From Augochlora pura (lineage: Eukaryota > Arthropoda > Insecta > Hymenoptera > Halictidae), in NCBI RefSeq assembly GCF_028453695.1, contig NC_135775.1:2976001-3040000 (forward strand): a stretch of 64,000 nucleotides of DNA, written 5' to 3'. Positions 37,061-49,990 of this stretch are shown piece by piece (the first letter of the stretch is position 1; each line of letters begins with the position of its first letter). The position numbers were made by a program, and so were the translations under genes. The notes below the pieces were generated by a model. That model made no database searches, was not told the DNA's origin, and worked only from the letters and a program-made list of their open reading frames with translations.

Positions 37061-37681
37061 AATTTCCATCTCCCTCGCTCCCGGCCCATGCACAGGGTGT
37101 GCCGTCTCTCGGTCGCGATACAAGCGTCCCGCTCGTAATGGAAATTTACTAAATTCCCATAGCTTTTCGGCCCGGGGAAACTTCGCCGATCTTACGGAGC
37201 TTCGCGAAGCGGAATCCTCCCCCGTCCGTAGAATCACGAAACTATGAAACTTCAAAGAGGGGGGGTAGGGGAGGGTGGAGGGGACACACCCGCAGCGTGT
37301 ACATTTTGTTTGCTCTCTGCCGAAGAAGCTAAAATCGGCCCTGGGAACTTTTACTGCCACCCCCCCCCCCCTTTACTTTATTTCCTAATTTGCAAACTGC
37401 GACGGTGAACGGGCTTTAATTATCGAGACTTTTAACTCCACGCGGTTGATCGGACGAATGTCGCGAAATATAATTGTTTGTAAAATTATTGTTGATGAGA
37501 TTAGAGGGTCGAGTGTTTCGGAGAAGAATTGGTAAAAATTTGGAGAAATTGTGATAGGTTCATCTTTTGTATTGTTATGGTAAAGGTAAGAGTTATTGTT
37601 GAAATTCTATGTGAAATTTATTATTTATTTAGTAGAATAAAAAATCAAGTTTTAAAGAAGATGAAAAAATTTGTTGTCTAT

Positions 37682-37890
37682 TCCTGAGATCATTTGAAGT
37701 AATTTTTTCCTTTACAATATTTTTCTCCAAGGCACCGTTTACGAGTTATTAACGAGAAACAGTGACCAATGACAGGAGAGATCAGAATGAGCACGCCTCT
37801 CATTGGCCACAGCTTTACCTTAATAACTCGTAAACGAAGCGGCGAATTAAATTTCCGCAAAGGAAAAAGTTGCTTCAAATAACCTCAGGA
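37682..37890. mobile_element. Palindromic MITE, copy 1
   Basis: A 209-bp element that is nearly one long inverted repeat. Outer ends TCCTGAGATCATTTGAAG and CTTCAAATAACCTCAGGA; inner arms TTTACGAGTTATTAACGA.AAACAGTGACCAATGA and TCATTGGCCACAG...TAATAACTCGTAAACGA. It would fold into a hairpin. Two further copies are at 59109 and 60940. No coding capacity and no clear target duplication. Confidence 0.75.
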
Positions 37891-38432
37891 GCCTTTTAAT
37901 ACCTAACGACCATCGACTTTTAGGACACCCTGTACACTCGTCACTCTGTATATTTTACGTTTCAGACTCGGCAATTCTACTATTAAGCGAGAGTATTCAC
38001 GAAGCAAAGACACGTGACTCGTCAAATAATTATTTAACCAAGTAATTACATAACCTAGTAATTACATAACCTAGTAATTACTTAACCTAGCAATTAACCT
38101 GCTCTTTCGTTCCCGTCACTTTATAAAATCTGCTCGCGAACTTCTCGGACACCCCGTGCATATACACCCCGTCTCCATCCCCTATTCGTCCGGCTGCCCG
38201 ATCGCATCCTCTTTCGCTCTCCGTTTCGCTATCTCTGGGCGCGATGCGCGGAGATTTTTTTTTTTTAGCCCGTTCGTTCACCGCTATGATGGGTGTTCTC
38301 GTTCGCCAATAACGGATCTTCAATTTCGTTGTTCGCTTCGTCGAAATTTTCGTGACTCTCGGAAGCACCGATAATTCAGCGGCGATCAATCACGGCCCGG
38401 TTTCGGGTAGAGAGAGAGAGAGAGAGAAAGAG

Positions 38433-38476
<44 letters not shown>

Positions 38477-39519
38477 CGAACCGGAGCTCTCTCGATCGGG
38501 ATCCGACCGTTCGCCGCGCCTGGCCGCGCGTGTTTTCTTTTTGCCGAACGGCAATTTCGTCGGATCCCGTGGGCGGGGATAAAGAGAAAGCGGAAAATCA
38601 ACGGGACAGCGGTAAATATTTCGAGAACCCGAGAGAAACGCGCGGGGTGGAAACGGCACCAAAACGAGACCCGCGACGCCGAACCCGTCGATTGATCGAT
38701 ACGAATCTAGGAAAATGCCCTGTCGCATCGTGTCGATCGTTCGTTCGACGAGTTAGTATTAAATAATTCGGGAAGAGTGTCTCCATGCTTCGGAGGAATT
38801 CGAGCTGAAAAGCTTCTCGGAACGACGGGGAGATTGTGTGAAGTGGAGGATCGATGAAAATTGATGTCAATCCTTTACCGTATTTTATTTATTTTTTATT
38901 GGACTCGCTTCGGAGTTCTCTCGTTCGTTATAAATAAATCACGCCATGATAATTGTAATAATTTGTAAATAATACCATGTAAATAATTTCCATAAAGTTT
39001 ATTTTATTTAAAAAATTGTTAAAAACTGTCAGCTACCATGCGAGTCACAAAAATTCGATTTTATAATAAATAAATAATGCTCCGAGTTACATCAAATAAA
39101 AACAGTATAAATCTGAACAAACACTATGTATTTCCAGTTAAAATAACTTCGACTGCGATAAACTATTAAATAAAAAAAAAACGAAATTACTTCTCCAACA
39201 GACAAATACGTACAATATTTAAACAATCGTGTAAAATGTTATCGGCTCCTCCCAGAAAACTATCGATTCGCCAAGATCCAACAGAATTAGTCACCGCGAC
39301 GTCGCAGCGGTGTTTCACCCGGACGTTCGCACGCGTTAGGCGAATCGTTTCTCATCCGCGCGAGTCGCCGCCGCCGTACGACAGATAATTAATCTATGAA
39401 TTTTTCAGTTTACTCTGGAAATTAGTGTTTCGTCGTGCCGGGTTACCGGGGCGCTCTTGGTCTAACGAAGAATTCTAATTTTGAGAAAGCTTGGGCTTCG
39501 GCTTTTGCCGGCTCTGGTC

Positions 39520-39970
39520 GGAGAGAGATACGGAGAAGGATGAGGAGGGGGACGACGAGAATGAGAAGGAGAAAGAGAAGGATATAGAGATATATATAGA
39601 GAAGGAGACAGAGAAAGATATAGAGAAGGAAAAAGAGAAGGAGACAGAGGAGGATAAAGAGAAGGATAAAAGGAAGGATAAAGAGAAGGATAAAAGGGAG
39701 GATAAAGAGAAGGAGAAAGAGATGGATAAGGTGAAGGGTAAAGAGAACGATAAAGAGAAGGTGAAAGACAGAAAGAGAGGAAGAAAGAAATACTGAAAAA
39801 GAGAGATAGAGGGAAGAAATTAGAGAAACAGATATAAGGACAGAAAGAGAAAGAAAAATGAAGACAGGAATAGCAAGAGAAATGAAGACAGAGAGAGAAA
39901 GAAAGAGAGACTGAATTAGAGCGAGAAAGAGAAAGATAGCTAGAGAGAGAGAGAGAGAGAGAGAGAGGGC
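39520..39970 (+). repeat. GGATAAAGAGAA purine tract
   Basis: Twelve-base units GATAAAGAGAAG with variants, then a looser GAAAGAGAGA tract ending in (GA)n. The plus-strand frame at 39491-39796 (Lys/Glu/Asp) is its translation. Confidence 0.82.
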
Positions 39971-40418
39971 GGGATGGATGAGCCGGGCGGGGCTGCAGGC
40001 AGGATTTAATATATTTCTCGTCTTATCTGGCCTTATCTTCCCTTAAAGGCGATTCGCAGCGGCGAGGGAGCAAAGGATGTTGGCCCACTTTCGCTGTCTC
40101 GTAGATTTTATCGGTAATGCGGGACAAGATAGGGCCCCGGGTGAGGCTCCTGATTTGTTGGCCGCCGCGATAAGAATTTGTATCTACTTCTCGTCGTTAT
40201 TTCATTCCTCTTTTATCGGCGCCTATGCCCGCGACCGTCGCTCAACCCGCCCCTTGAGGGGATTGGACCGTTTACCCTTCGACCTGCCGCCCGCGCCCTT
40301 ATTCCCCCCCGTCGCCTCCCTCTGCCCTTACCCTTCCCCCGTCGACCTGTACTAGTTACCGTACGCGCGACGGCTAATGGCTCAAACGGGAATCGTTCGG
40401 GGGTTAATTGTTACTCAC

Positions 40419-40531
40419 GGTTCAGCTCGAGCGTGATCGAGGACACCTTCGGCTCGATCAAGCCTGTGTTGCGCGCCTGGCAGGTGAAGTTCGAGCCCAG
40501 GTCCGAACGCCTGATCGCCTGCAGGGTCAAC
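40419..40531 (-). CDS. Sidestep-family receptor, internal exon (end of Ig2)
   Basis: A 113-bp exon that closes Ig2. Joined in phase 2 to the preceding exon it reads (EN)RLTLQAIRRSDLGSNFTC, then QARNTGLIEPKVSSITLELN. D.G..FTCQA.N is the F-strand motif with the second Ig cysteine; it pairs with the cysteine of the SLTC motif two exons upstream. NFT is a glycosylation sequon. The acceptor is a pyrimidine-rich run ending in gacag and the donor is gtgagt. It ends with a single C, so the next exon's TG completes a leucine (ELNL-KPL), the usual Ig2-Ig3 boundary in this family. The exon lies in a locally GC-rich island, as do the other exons of the gene. Confidence 0.92.
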
Positions 40532-40653
40532 CTGTCGGAGAAGACAATCAATTTTCCATATGCTAAGACGTTTAGATTAATAAGGTGGTGTTAAAATCGT
40601 GGGCGTAATTAACACTTTATGTCAAAGTTATGTCAAGGTTATGTTAATTGATT

Positions 40654-40799
40654 ATTTCATTGTAGTGCTGTGTTAATTACACATATTTATTTCATTGCAG
40701 TGCTATGTTAATTAAATTATATTCATTTCATTGCAGTGCTAGGTCAATTAAACATATTTATTTCATTGTAGTGTCATGTCAATTAAATACATTCATTTT
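40654..40799 (+). repeat. 35-bp minisatellite, four units
   Basis: Units start at 40654, 40689, 40725 and 40760 with ATTTCATTG(T/C)AGTG and continue CTATGTTAATTAAA. Differences between units are mostly single bases. Confidence 0.85.
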
Positions 40800-41655
40800 G
40801 ACTTTGTTTTATTTATTTTACTCATAGAAGGTATATAATATTTAAAAAATTAAACAGTATTATTTTTTTCTTAAGTTTCTATTTCTTCTGAGAAAATTGT
40901 TAAGAAAATGGTACAGTAAGGGTTAATCAGAAAATCTCGGTATAATATATTTCTCTGTTCGAATGAATTTGTTTACTTGGCCAATTTTATTAATTTTTCT
41001 TGCCACCGTATAAATTCGAGTGCTTTGCTTTTTACGAGTCGCCCTTGTCAATCGATTATATCACTAATTTTTAGAAGACTGGAAAGCAGACCTGGGTAAA
41101 CATATTTGCGTCTCCATATAGAACAACAATTTATTTCCATATCGAATAAAATATTGTCCGTAATAATTAATTGATTTTACAAAGATACAATAATTATTTA
41201 ACATCCATATTTTACAATATGGACCTGAATTTGATCAGGTTCAAATCAATATATTCTTCGTGCCGCGTGTAATGGAAATATAATTCAAACATTATTCCCA
41301 TGAAATTTGAAATTGCCAACAAATGTTAAACGTTGCAATTAAATTAATTATTAATACAGAGGAACGTCGATAGATTATTTTTCTATAGCTCGAGTTCCTC
41401 TCTCTCTCTCTCTGACATATCAATCGTGCTGAACAGAACTACAAATAGAAAATACACGTGAAAAATACAGAAAGTTAAATAATTATCTGTGGAATATTGT
41501 AAGAAAATGCAATCACGATAAATAATTTTCTTTACTAAATTACTACTTTTTTTTAAGTAATATTGGTATTTTTAATATAATGGGGAATAAATCTTGAAAT
41601 ATTATTTCAGGCAAACGAGAGTGATTTGTAATTTTTTAAATATTAATCATATGTG

Positions 41656-41705
41656 AATTTGACATAATTTTGACATAATTTTGACATAATTTTGACATAA
41701 TCTTG
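41656..41705 (+). repeat. 11-bp TTTTGACATAA repeat
   Basis: Four exact 11-bp steps of TTTTGACATAA, followed by diverged units to about 41755 just before the Ig2 middle exon. Confidence 0.8.
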
Positions 41706-41791
41706 AAATTATCTTGACATAATTTTGCCATAATCTTGTCACAATCTCGACTATATTTACTCAGGTACAACATCGACCAATCAAAACGCAC

Positions 41792-41882
41792 CTGTTCTCG
41801 ATAACGTCGCCGGCGTTCTTCTCGTACTCCTCGTCCCTGATCTCGCCGTTAACCAGCCACCGCACCACCGGCTCCGGTTTAC
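41792..41882 (-). CDS. Sidestep-family receptor, internal exon (middle of Ig2)
   Basis: A 91-bp exon, too short to show as a long ORF, found by looking for the missing middle of Ig2. The acceptor ttttccag is followed by GKPEPVVRWLVNGE, which carries the invariant Ig tryptophan (VRW), then IRDEEYEKNAGDVIEN. It joins the upstream exon in phase 1, rebuilding the glycines of TGGKPEPVVRW, and leaves in phase 2 through the donor gtgcgt. In known Sidestep proteins this stretch is similarly acidic and leads to an N/R-L-T-L motif, which the next exon supplies. The upstream intron is about 15.6 kb and the downstream one 1.26 kb. No break or stop is seen. Confidence rests on phase, splice sites and motif order together. 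Confidence 0.9.
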
Positions 41883-44800
41883 CTGGAAAAGTAAATTAAC
41901 AAATTGTAACGAAGACGGCTGGAGAGAGAGGGGAGGAGGGGTTCGCGGCGTAACAGTAATTTACAGGAAGGCCGATCGCTATCGGGTAACCATTGACGCC
42001 GAGTTACGGCGGAATGTCTGCCGTGGCGCCCGCGAAAATTGGCTCTCCGTCTTTCGGTAACTCGGCGAACGTCCCGGCGCGTCGCGTTTATTTTAATTGC
42101 TCCTCCAGGATGTCGCCCTTCAGTAGGGGGAGGGGGTATAAGACCTTCCCACCTCGGAGAGGACCCTTTAGGAATTTAGTATGGAGAGCCTCTTAAATGT
42201 AAAAGGCGGGCGGAATACTTATACTTAAAGTAAACCCGAAGTAAACCGGACTTATTTTTCGGGAATTATAAAATCATTAATAACGGGAAGACGGTGGTTT
42301 TCACGGCGAATTTTACTGTGGCGGGGACAATGGAATTACACCGTAATACCCATGGTGCTTGAGGGATCCCGGCGTACCGGGGCCACGCGACTCTCCACGG
42401 CGGAGGAAAAAAAAAATTCCGAGATTTAATAAATATCTCGGAACCCATGTCGCATCGATTTACGATGCTGGTTATGGGATGGGATTGCAGCGTTATGGGA
42501 CGCAATAGAAAAACGTAAAAATTTACTTAGTCGAACATTTATTCATTATTGTTGATTATTTTGATATTTATTAAAATTCTATAATTTAATTAGTCTTAAC
42601 TATATTAAGCCCTATTAAAATATCTGATTGCGGTGGCTTTTATACTATAATAATGTTATAATATTCTACATACTAAATATCTAACAAAAATGATTTTACA
42701 ATTTTCACAATTTTCACAATTTTTCCAAATTTCCCAAAATACCTTAAATACAAGTTTTACCACTTATAGAGTATAACAAACGTCACATACTATGGAGGAG
42801 CATGTCCGCGACGTGGCAGTCCATCGAACCCGACCGGCCACCGGCGGAGATTCGACGTTTATGGTCGCGGCCGGTTAAAAGTATTTTCGCCGGCCCGTAA
42901 AGCCCGAAGTTTCGAATCCGGGGCGAATCGTCTAAATTGCAGCCGATCCCGGTTTCGCTTTTAATATTTCAGCCGCTTTGAACCCGCGCAAACCGGCGCG
43001 GAGGAGGGGGGGGGGGGGGGGCGCCCGGCCCCTGTCTCTCTATAATTGATATTTATCGATCTATCCCGGCGAACCCGTAGAAAACTATAACGCGGGGGAG
43101 GAGCGCGCGGCCGGTTATCGGGGCCGGGGCCGGGGCCGGCTGCGAAGTCGTCCCGAGCGCAGTTTTTCCCGCCGGTGGCATCGAAAACTTTCGGGTATCG
43201 GTTAATTTCAAAGTTCCGGCCGGGGGGCCACCCTTTAGTGGCATCGTCGAAGCTCTGTCTAACCCATCGCCTCCAACTGTTTTCCCGATTTTCGGCCACG
43301 GAAAAATCGCTTTCCCGCCGTACGTTGCGATCTGTTGTTGGCTGGGCAGAAAATGGCAACAAATATTGTGATATTTATGTTCAATTCTTTCGTATTTTAG
43401 GATGTTTTATTATGATAGCGTAGGTGGCAAAATTTATTTTTAATAGTAAGTGACGTTGTAAATGACGTTGGTATTATAGAATATTAGGTGGAATATTTAA
43501 AGGTTGAGAAATAATTTACAGCAGATTAATTAAAAATTATCTTTTGGGTTTGCTGGGGATTTTGATGGAATTTTCAAATTGTGTATAATGTATGTAGGAA
43601 TGGGTTTATTAAAGTTTTAATTACAGTTTTAAAAATATTATTGCCTTTTTTACACATTGATAATAAATAATTGACATTATTGCCTTTTTCTTTGATCAGT
43701 AAATAGCAATAAGTAAAAAGTGAAAATAACGAAACAGTACTAATAAGTAAAGAGCAATAATATATTAATAACAGCAATAATAATGCTAGCAAATAAAAAG
43801 TAACAACAACTAAAGCCTTGTATCAAAATAAGCATTAAAACCAAAGAAATACAAGAAAATTGAAAAATCAATAACAATTACACATAAAAATTATCAATAA
43901 CAATTTCTACGAAATCCTACGCTAACAATAAATAAAAAACAACGTAACAATTTCCTTAAATTATTGCAATGCCACCACTTCTATTCAACCGTACCATTCC
44001 TTCAATAAATCCGAAAAATCCAACCATAATTTCGCAGTCATCGATTGCTCAACCACCGCGTCGAGCGGCCGAAAGGGTTAAGTAGCCGGCAATCGAATAA
44101 AGAATCCGGTAAACGGCGCGTGCTGATCGCGGGCGCGAGTTTACACGGTTTACCGAGGGCGAGGCAACATTTCATATGCGTCGGCCTAATAAATAAGGGT
44201 TCGAGAGGGTGGCGGCAGCGATCTCTTTAAGCGGCTAGGGTTGGGGAAGAAGGGTGAAGGGGGGCGAAGAGCGCGGGACCCTCTTAGCGGGGAGGGACGG
44301 CTCGCGGGAGAAAGCAACGTTTATCGGAAATAAATGGTTCGACGAGGCGAGCGAGAAAGAGCGATAGATAGAGAGAGAGAGAGGGAGAGAGGGGTCGTTC
44401 CGTGGGTATATCGTATCGAGTTCCATTCGAAGGAACGTTTCCGCGGATAGACTCCGTATTATATCACGGATTTACATATCTCCCTCGAATAATACCGCGG
44501 CGCCGCGCGGCCAGATGCATATTTTTATTGGAAAAAGCTGCCGGTTATGGTGATAAAACGGGCACGAATGATATACGGGCATTATAAGAGTCAGGTATGC
44601 GCCGGTAATGGGTCAGAAATCATAAAGCGAGAAAAAGCGCGGCGCGAGGACGGCGCGGAAACGGCGAGAGGGTCGGACCGGGTGGGACGGTGACGGGGAA
44701 GGGGAGGGGGAGGGAGGGAGCGGACAGAAGCGGCGCGGCCGCGTCTATCGAGCGTCGGAACGGTGAAATTCTCTGCCCCGGCGAAGGGAAAAGGCGGGCC

Positions 44801-46196
44801 GGGGTGGAAGAACGGTTTACGTCCCCCTCCTTTCATTGTTATTCACGATGGTGTACGGTGCTGGGAATCGCAATTTAATCAGGACGACGCAACATCGCCG
44901 CGACACTTAAAATTGCAAGCCTTGATCTCCGACGGAAGCGCAGCCTAGATTAGCTCCGGCCGTCATTGTTATTCACGATGCTCTCGCGATCTAGATTGCG
45001 TTTTAACCGTCTCGTTGTTTCCGATTCTCGTCCTCTCCTCCCGCTGCCTCCCCCCTACCTCTTCCCTCTCGACGTCCCTATGTCGCTCGTTTCCTTTTTC
45101 CTGCCACTTCGCTTTTACCGACCCTGTCCACCTCTGCCCCCCTCCTCACGACCGTTTCCCGCCACTTTATCATCGATCAGAAGGTTTCAGCTCGCGCAAT
45201 TAGCCGGCGCCGCCGGTGAACTTATACATTATGGAGGGGGAGGGGGGAAGGGGAAACGGCGTGTCCCGAAACTATTTTATCGTTTTAAATGTTCCGCGTC
45301 CAGGTTGTTGAACGAAACGTTTCGAGATGTATGGACGATAGATCGAGCGTTGTTGAGTTTGTTTATTGGATGAGATGTTAGAGGGAACTTTTGTTTTATT
45401 TCGTTTTGTTTGTTTTCGAAATGTATTCCTTTTTATTTGTCTATTTTATTTGATTTTCAATTTTACTCTTTTTTATTTCATTTTGTTCATTTTTCAATTT
45501 TATTCCTTTAGGTGAATTTATTTATTATAAAATTATTATGGAATATTGTAGAAGGTAATTTATATTTATTATAGAATTTTACAATTTCACCCTTTCTCAT
45601 TATTTTATCTTGTTCATTTTTTAATTTTATCTCCTACTCATCCTCTCATCTTAATAATTTCAGAATTTTTTCTTTTTTTTTCCTTCTTTTCTACTATTTT
45701 ATTCTCTTCGCTAGTTTCATTAATTTTTCTTCTCTCGCTTCGTCTACTTTTCAATAAAAACGAATACAATTCAACATATATTATTGGACGAATATAAAGT
45801 TAATTTGTCGCCGGAATAGTAATCGACGGCACAGCGATCGGTAACCCCGCAGTAGTCGGCTCGGTTATCCTATCAAGCGGGGTGTATCGACCCCCTTTTC
45901 ATACGTCCGCCGCATCGATTGCGATTAATTAACATGTTACGCGATGATTGAGTTTTGATGATGCTGAATTGAGGCTCGATAATAAAAGGCAACTAACTAT
46001 GTACCGCACGTGAAAATTGTATTACTGTGAAAACGATGGAAGGATTGACCTGCACTGTTTGAAAGATGGAAGAAGAATACTGTGCACCATATCGAAGCCG
46101 AAAGAGGAATTCTCATGGCGTGTACTGTTCAAGGGATGAAGAAAAATGATTTTCGCTGACTGTGCAAGTTACCTCGAAGACTATATTAAATTATAA

Positions 46197-46232
46197 GAGC
46201 CTCAGAGTCAACACTGGAGTGCAAAGGGTTAA
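46197..46232 (-). mobile_element. Solo end of the CCCTTTGCACTCGA MITE family
   Basis: Reads GAGCCTCAGAGTCAACACTGG followed by AGTGCAAAGGGTTAA, matching the right end of the copy at 33248-33739. No partner end was found in the 400 bp upstream, so the copy looks truncated. Confidence 0.5.
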
Positions 46233-46253
46233 TAAATTGTGAACGTTGCATTC

Positions 46254-46462
46254 TTAACCTCTTCCACTCGAGTTAGCGTTTCAAAATTATTTGCATAAAT
46301 ACCGTCAAAGCTTAGATTTAAAAAATTATTGAAACTGAAATTCTTACATGAGCCACGATACTCAATTTTATATGCGTAGAATGAATTTTGTTACATAAGA
46401 TGAAAATAGTAGAAACCAGAGAAATTATTTCAGTTAATATGGTTCCGAGTGCAAAGGGTTAA
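46254..46462. mobile_element. TTAA-flanked MITE, CCCTTTGCACTCGG-type ends
   Basis: Left end TTAACCTCTTCCACTCGAG, right end CCGAGTGCAAAGGGTTAA; inverted ends with a few mismatches and TTAA at both edges, 209 bp. Interior AT-rich and non-coding; a part reading TTTTATATGCGTAGAATGAA resembles the interior of the 52478 copy. Another right-type end (GTGCAAAGGGTTAA at 46219-46232, preceded by GCCTCAGAGTCAACACTGGA) lies 22 bp away, so two family members sit side by side. Confidence 0.6.
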
Positions 46463-47315
46463 CTATCATATAACATAATATTCCCAATTCCAAATGACGA
46501 ACAATGGACCAAGATATTTCCATTGCAATCATCCACCACAGTTAAATAAAAAAAAAAATAAAAATCATACCAAACTAATAAACGACTTAAAAGTTATATT
46601 ATTGTATAGAAGATTAAACTAAAACAGCGTATCTACATATATTAATGCATAGAAGATTGCATTCGATATCAACTCGCGGCAGATCGAAGATCAGGGGATT
46701 CGTGTCAGTATATGGTCAGCCAATGGTTCCGTTGCAAAGGATTTTTCATCAGGTGTACAGGGTTAGAGAGCGTAGGAAGGTAGTTAATTCGTGAGCGAAG
46801 CCGTGAGCTCGTTTGCACGAGTGCTTAGGGGCAAGGACGACGCGGAGACATAGGAGGACGAGGAGGAATAGGAGGACGCGTGGCTGCGGAAAGGGAGAAG
46901 GACTAGGCGGTCTCGCCTCGGTCTCGGCTCTCTCTCCCGGGGTCTGAGTTAGGTCCCCGGTTAGGTCTGGGAATGGCTTCGGTACGCCCCCGGCGTTGAC
47001 TTTAACTGTCGGACTATATTCGAACTCCCTACTCCTCCTCCTCCTCTCGCTTAAAACGACGACAACACGGAGCCGCTATCTGCGCGGCAGGAGGCACTAA
47101 AGTGCGGATTTTAATCCGCGGATACCGGACGATATCTTGGAGGATTAAGCCGAAGGTCCGCGCAGCTACTCGGCCACATCTAACAAGTTTACCGTCGTCG
47201 TCGTCGTCGTCGGTTCGAACTCTGCTTAAGGCAAATACCCTTCTCTCGGCAGGGCTTCCGAGACCCTCGCCAGATTTCGGAGTTGAACGCCGCTCTCTAC
47301 AACGCCCTTCGGGTA

Positions 47316-47395
47316 CCTCTTCGACTACTCCTTCGAATACCCCTTTAGATACCCCTCCGGGTACCTCTTCGAATACCTCTTCGAGCGTCTCCGCT
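47316..47395 (+). repeat. 15-bp CTTCGAATACC repeat
   Basis: About five units of CTCTTCGAATACCTC type inside a longer open frame; it gives that frame its Thr/Ser/Pro-rich stretch. Confidence 0.65.
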
Positions 47396-48654
47396 CCAGC
47401 AACCCTTCCCTTTATCCTCCGTCCCGCCGCTTTTCTCTTTCGCCGCCAATCATCCCTATTCAGGACGCTTGATTCGGGATCAATCGATCAGCCGAACTTC
47501 CCGGCTCTCGCACTCGGCGCGACGCATAATGATCCCCACCTCCCTTCCTCCCTTCTCTATCGTCTCCGTCGCGAGCGCGCTCTCTTCATTAACAACTACG
47601 ATCCGGCCTGATCATTTATTCAACAGCTCGCGCGAACTATGAACACACAGGCTTGGCCCGGATACACGCGCGACTGTCGCTCTCTGAAAAATAACGAGAA
47701 CCAAATACTAGCTGCTGCCGCTGCCGCCGCCGCTGTTGCTGGTAGTACCAGCTCGCTAACAATTTACGATGTCCTCGCTAACAAAGCACGATGTTCGCTA
47801 ACTAACTTGTTGCCCGGGAAGATGGGGAGACATGCTCGCGAGACGTTCGAATCTCTATCCGCGAGGACATATTTTAATCCGCGGGTTTAATGATCGCGAT
47901 CTTATCGGGGACTGTGTCTTGGTGGGAGAGGAGTGGGGGAGGCTAATTGGAAGATACGTCTGCGCCGTGTCTGCGATGTTTGTTAGTGGAATAAGAGCTG
48001 AAGGGGGGAGGGGGGACGTTCCATGTGTAACGCGACGAATGCTTCACGATGCGCGCGGATAAGAAATCGCGTCGTCCCCGAAAACACGAAAGAGTATCGT
48101 CGCCGCGCTGGAACGGAGCCTCCTTCTTCCATATTAATTTGTTATTATTAAGACAGCGGGGTGGTCCGTTCAAACGGCGTAATTTTCGTCAAACACTTTA
48201 TTATACAAAGATACTAATTGCTCGTCGCAGGACGACCATTAGCGCGGAAAGGGCGAGTACAAAGGGAACGCGGCGCAGCGACTCGCAATGTGTGCGTGTG
48301 TATAAGATAACTCTTGTGTAAAGACATCTCTTAGGCAAAGACATCTTTTAGGCGCGGGTATGCTAATTATGATATCAGAAATGCAGGGTGTTCATGCGAA
48401 AAGTATTTAATGTTTTCCTTGCAAAAATAGCGATCGTTGGAAAATTTTTGGCAGAGGGAGAAGTGTGTGCGAACCGCGGAAGAGAGGAAATTCGCAATAT
48501 TTCTAATGGGCAAAACGCGGCAAGCCGTGCGCGATACGGAATAGGTCGTCGCCGATGCGAGGACGGATGCGAAGCTCTGCGGATCTCTCCGTCTGTCATC
48601 TACGCGCGGTCCGCGCTGCGGATCTCTCCCCTCCATCTGGCCACTGTCTTTTTC

Positions 48655-49060
48655 ACTCTGTGTTTGCGTCTATCTCTGTTTAGCTATCCATTTATCTATG
48701 TCTTTCTCTATCTGTGTATCTCTGTTTCTCTTTCTCTATCTATCTATCTTTCTCTTTCACTATATATATGTTTTTATATATCTTTTTACTATATATATAT
48801 GTATCTCTCTCTATCTTTTTTACTATCTATTTATCTCTCTCTTTTTATCTCTCTCTCTCTGTCTTTTTTACTATCTATTTATCTCTCTCTCATTATCAAT
48901 CTATTTATTTGTCTCTCTCTCTCTCTTGCTCTATCTATATCTTTCTCTCTCTTTTATACTATCCGTCTCCCTCTCTCTTTATCAATCTATCTGTGTCTCT
49001 CTCCATCTCTCTACCTCTATCTCTATCTTTGTCTTCAGCGCTCTCTGTCTCTCCCTCGAA
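48655..49060 (+). repeat. CT/TCTA-rich tract
   Basis: TCTCTCTATCTATTTATCTC-like sequence over 400 bp with two (TATA)n interruptions near 48764 and 48794. Open frames across it are low-complexity. Confidence 0.85.
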
Positions 49061-49957
49061 TAATTTTTAATATCTCTTATGGCGGCAGCGGTGGGGATTG
49101 AGAAATAAATATCCCCCCTCTCGGCGGCAGGCCAATACGCCGCGAGAGCAGATTGCGATCCCGCGACATTATGCGTACCCCCCGGGGAAATAGGCAAAGT
49201 GCATCGCGCGCGCTTGATGACGCGAAAGAGGACGATGAAAATAAAAAAAGTGCCGCGGAGAGGAGAGAGAGAGAGAGGGACGTTTCTCTCCTCTCCTCTC
49301 TGTTGCCGCTGGATAATTATTCGAGTAAACTGGCTCTCTCTCTCTCTCTGTCTCTCTCTCTCACTCTGTCTCTGTCTCTCTCTCTTTCACTCGTCAGTTA
49401 TTATTAAGATTTCTAATTAATAATTAGTGACAAGTACTACCAATCGTCAGTATATTTTTATAACATAATTATAAAATACGCATACCTGTCATTTATTCTA
49501 ACATTTACTCACTACCATAGATAAAATAATAAACTACGAATAAGATCGGCAATTTCTGGGATAAATAGCTTCGCAAGGATCGGCAGCGTTATCGATGAAT
49601 CGTGTTCGGATAATAGAGTAACCGACCGTATTGGAAAGCAGAGCCGGGAAGAGTTTGCGGTGCACTCGGCGCGCGAGAGGATAATATATTCAGAAAAATT
49701 TATGAACCGGGGATTGGAAGGAGAGCCGCGGCGCCATCGGGGCGAGTGAAATCGAGGGAAACTTTCGTTTTCCGAGGGTTGAAAGTAAAAAAGGGGTAGA
49801 AAGAGAAAGAGAGAGAAGGAACAGCTCGTCGCAGGAAACAATCAAATGTCCCGCGATTCCGAGCGCACGATCGCGTTCAAGAGGGGGCGAATAGGGCCGC
49901 GCTTTTATTATTTCTGACATATTATTTCCAAGTGTTGAATTCGGCGAGAAACGATTG

Positions 49958-49990
<33 letters not shown>

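Larger units (their letters stand above)
34811..40418 (-). other. Intron between Ig2-end and Ig3-start exons
   Basis: A 5.6-kb intron, gtgagt to ctgttcgcag. From the 3' end it holds a TTAA-flanked MITE (34839-35053), CpG-rich sequence to about 36650 with a (GGC)n run near 35334-35354, a TCTA-rich tract (36700-37060), a palindromic MITE (37682-37890), a (GA)n run (38409-38474) and a purine tract (39520-39970). The region 38880-39250 is AT-rich with nothing recognisable. Confidence 0.75.
40532..41791 (-). other. Short intron inside Ig2
   Basis: A 1.26-kb AT-rich intron from gtgcgt to gacag. It carries a 35-bp minisatellite near its 3' end (40654-40799), a short (CT)n run at 41399-41413 and an 11-bp repeat of the TTTTGACATAA type near its 5' end (about 41656-41705). 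Otherwise nothing is recognised. Confidence 0.8.

Noticed and set aside
39491..39796. 101-codon Lys/Glu/Asp frame resembling a charged coiled coil
   Set aside because: A direct translation of a 12-base purine repeat.
47102..47611. 169-codon plus-strand frame rich in Ser, Thr and Pro
   Set aside because: It contains a 15-bp DNA repeat and a (CGT)n run, has no recognisable domain, and lies in a CpG-rich stretch where stops are rare.
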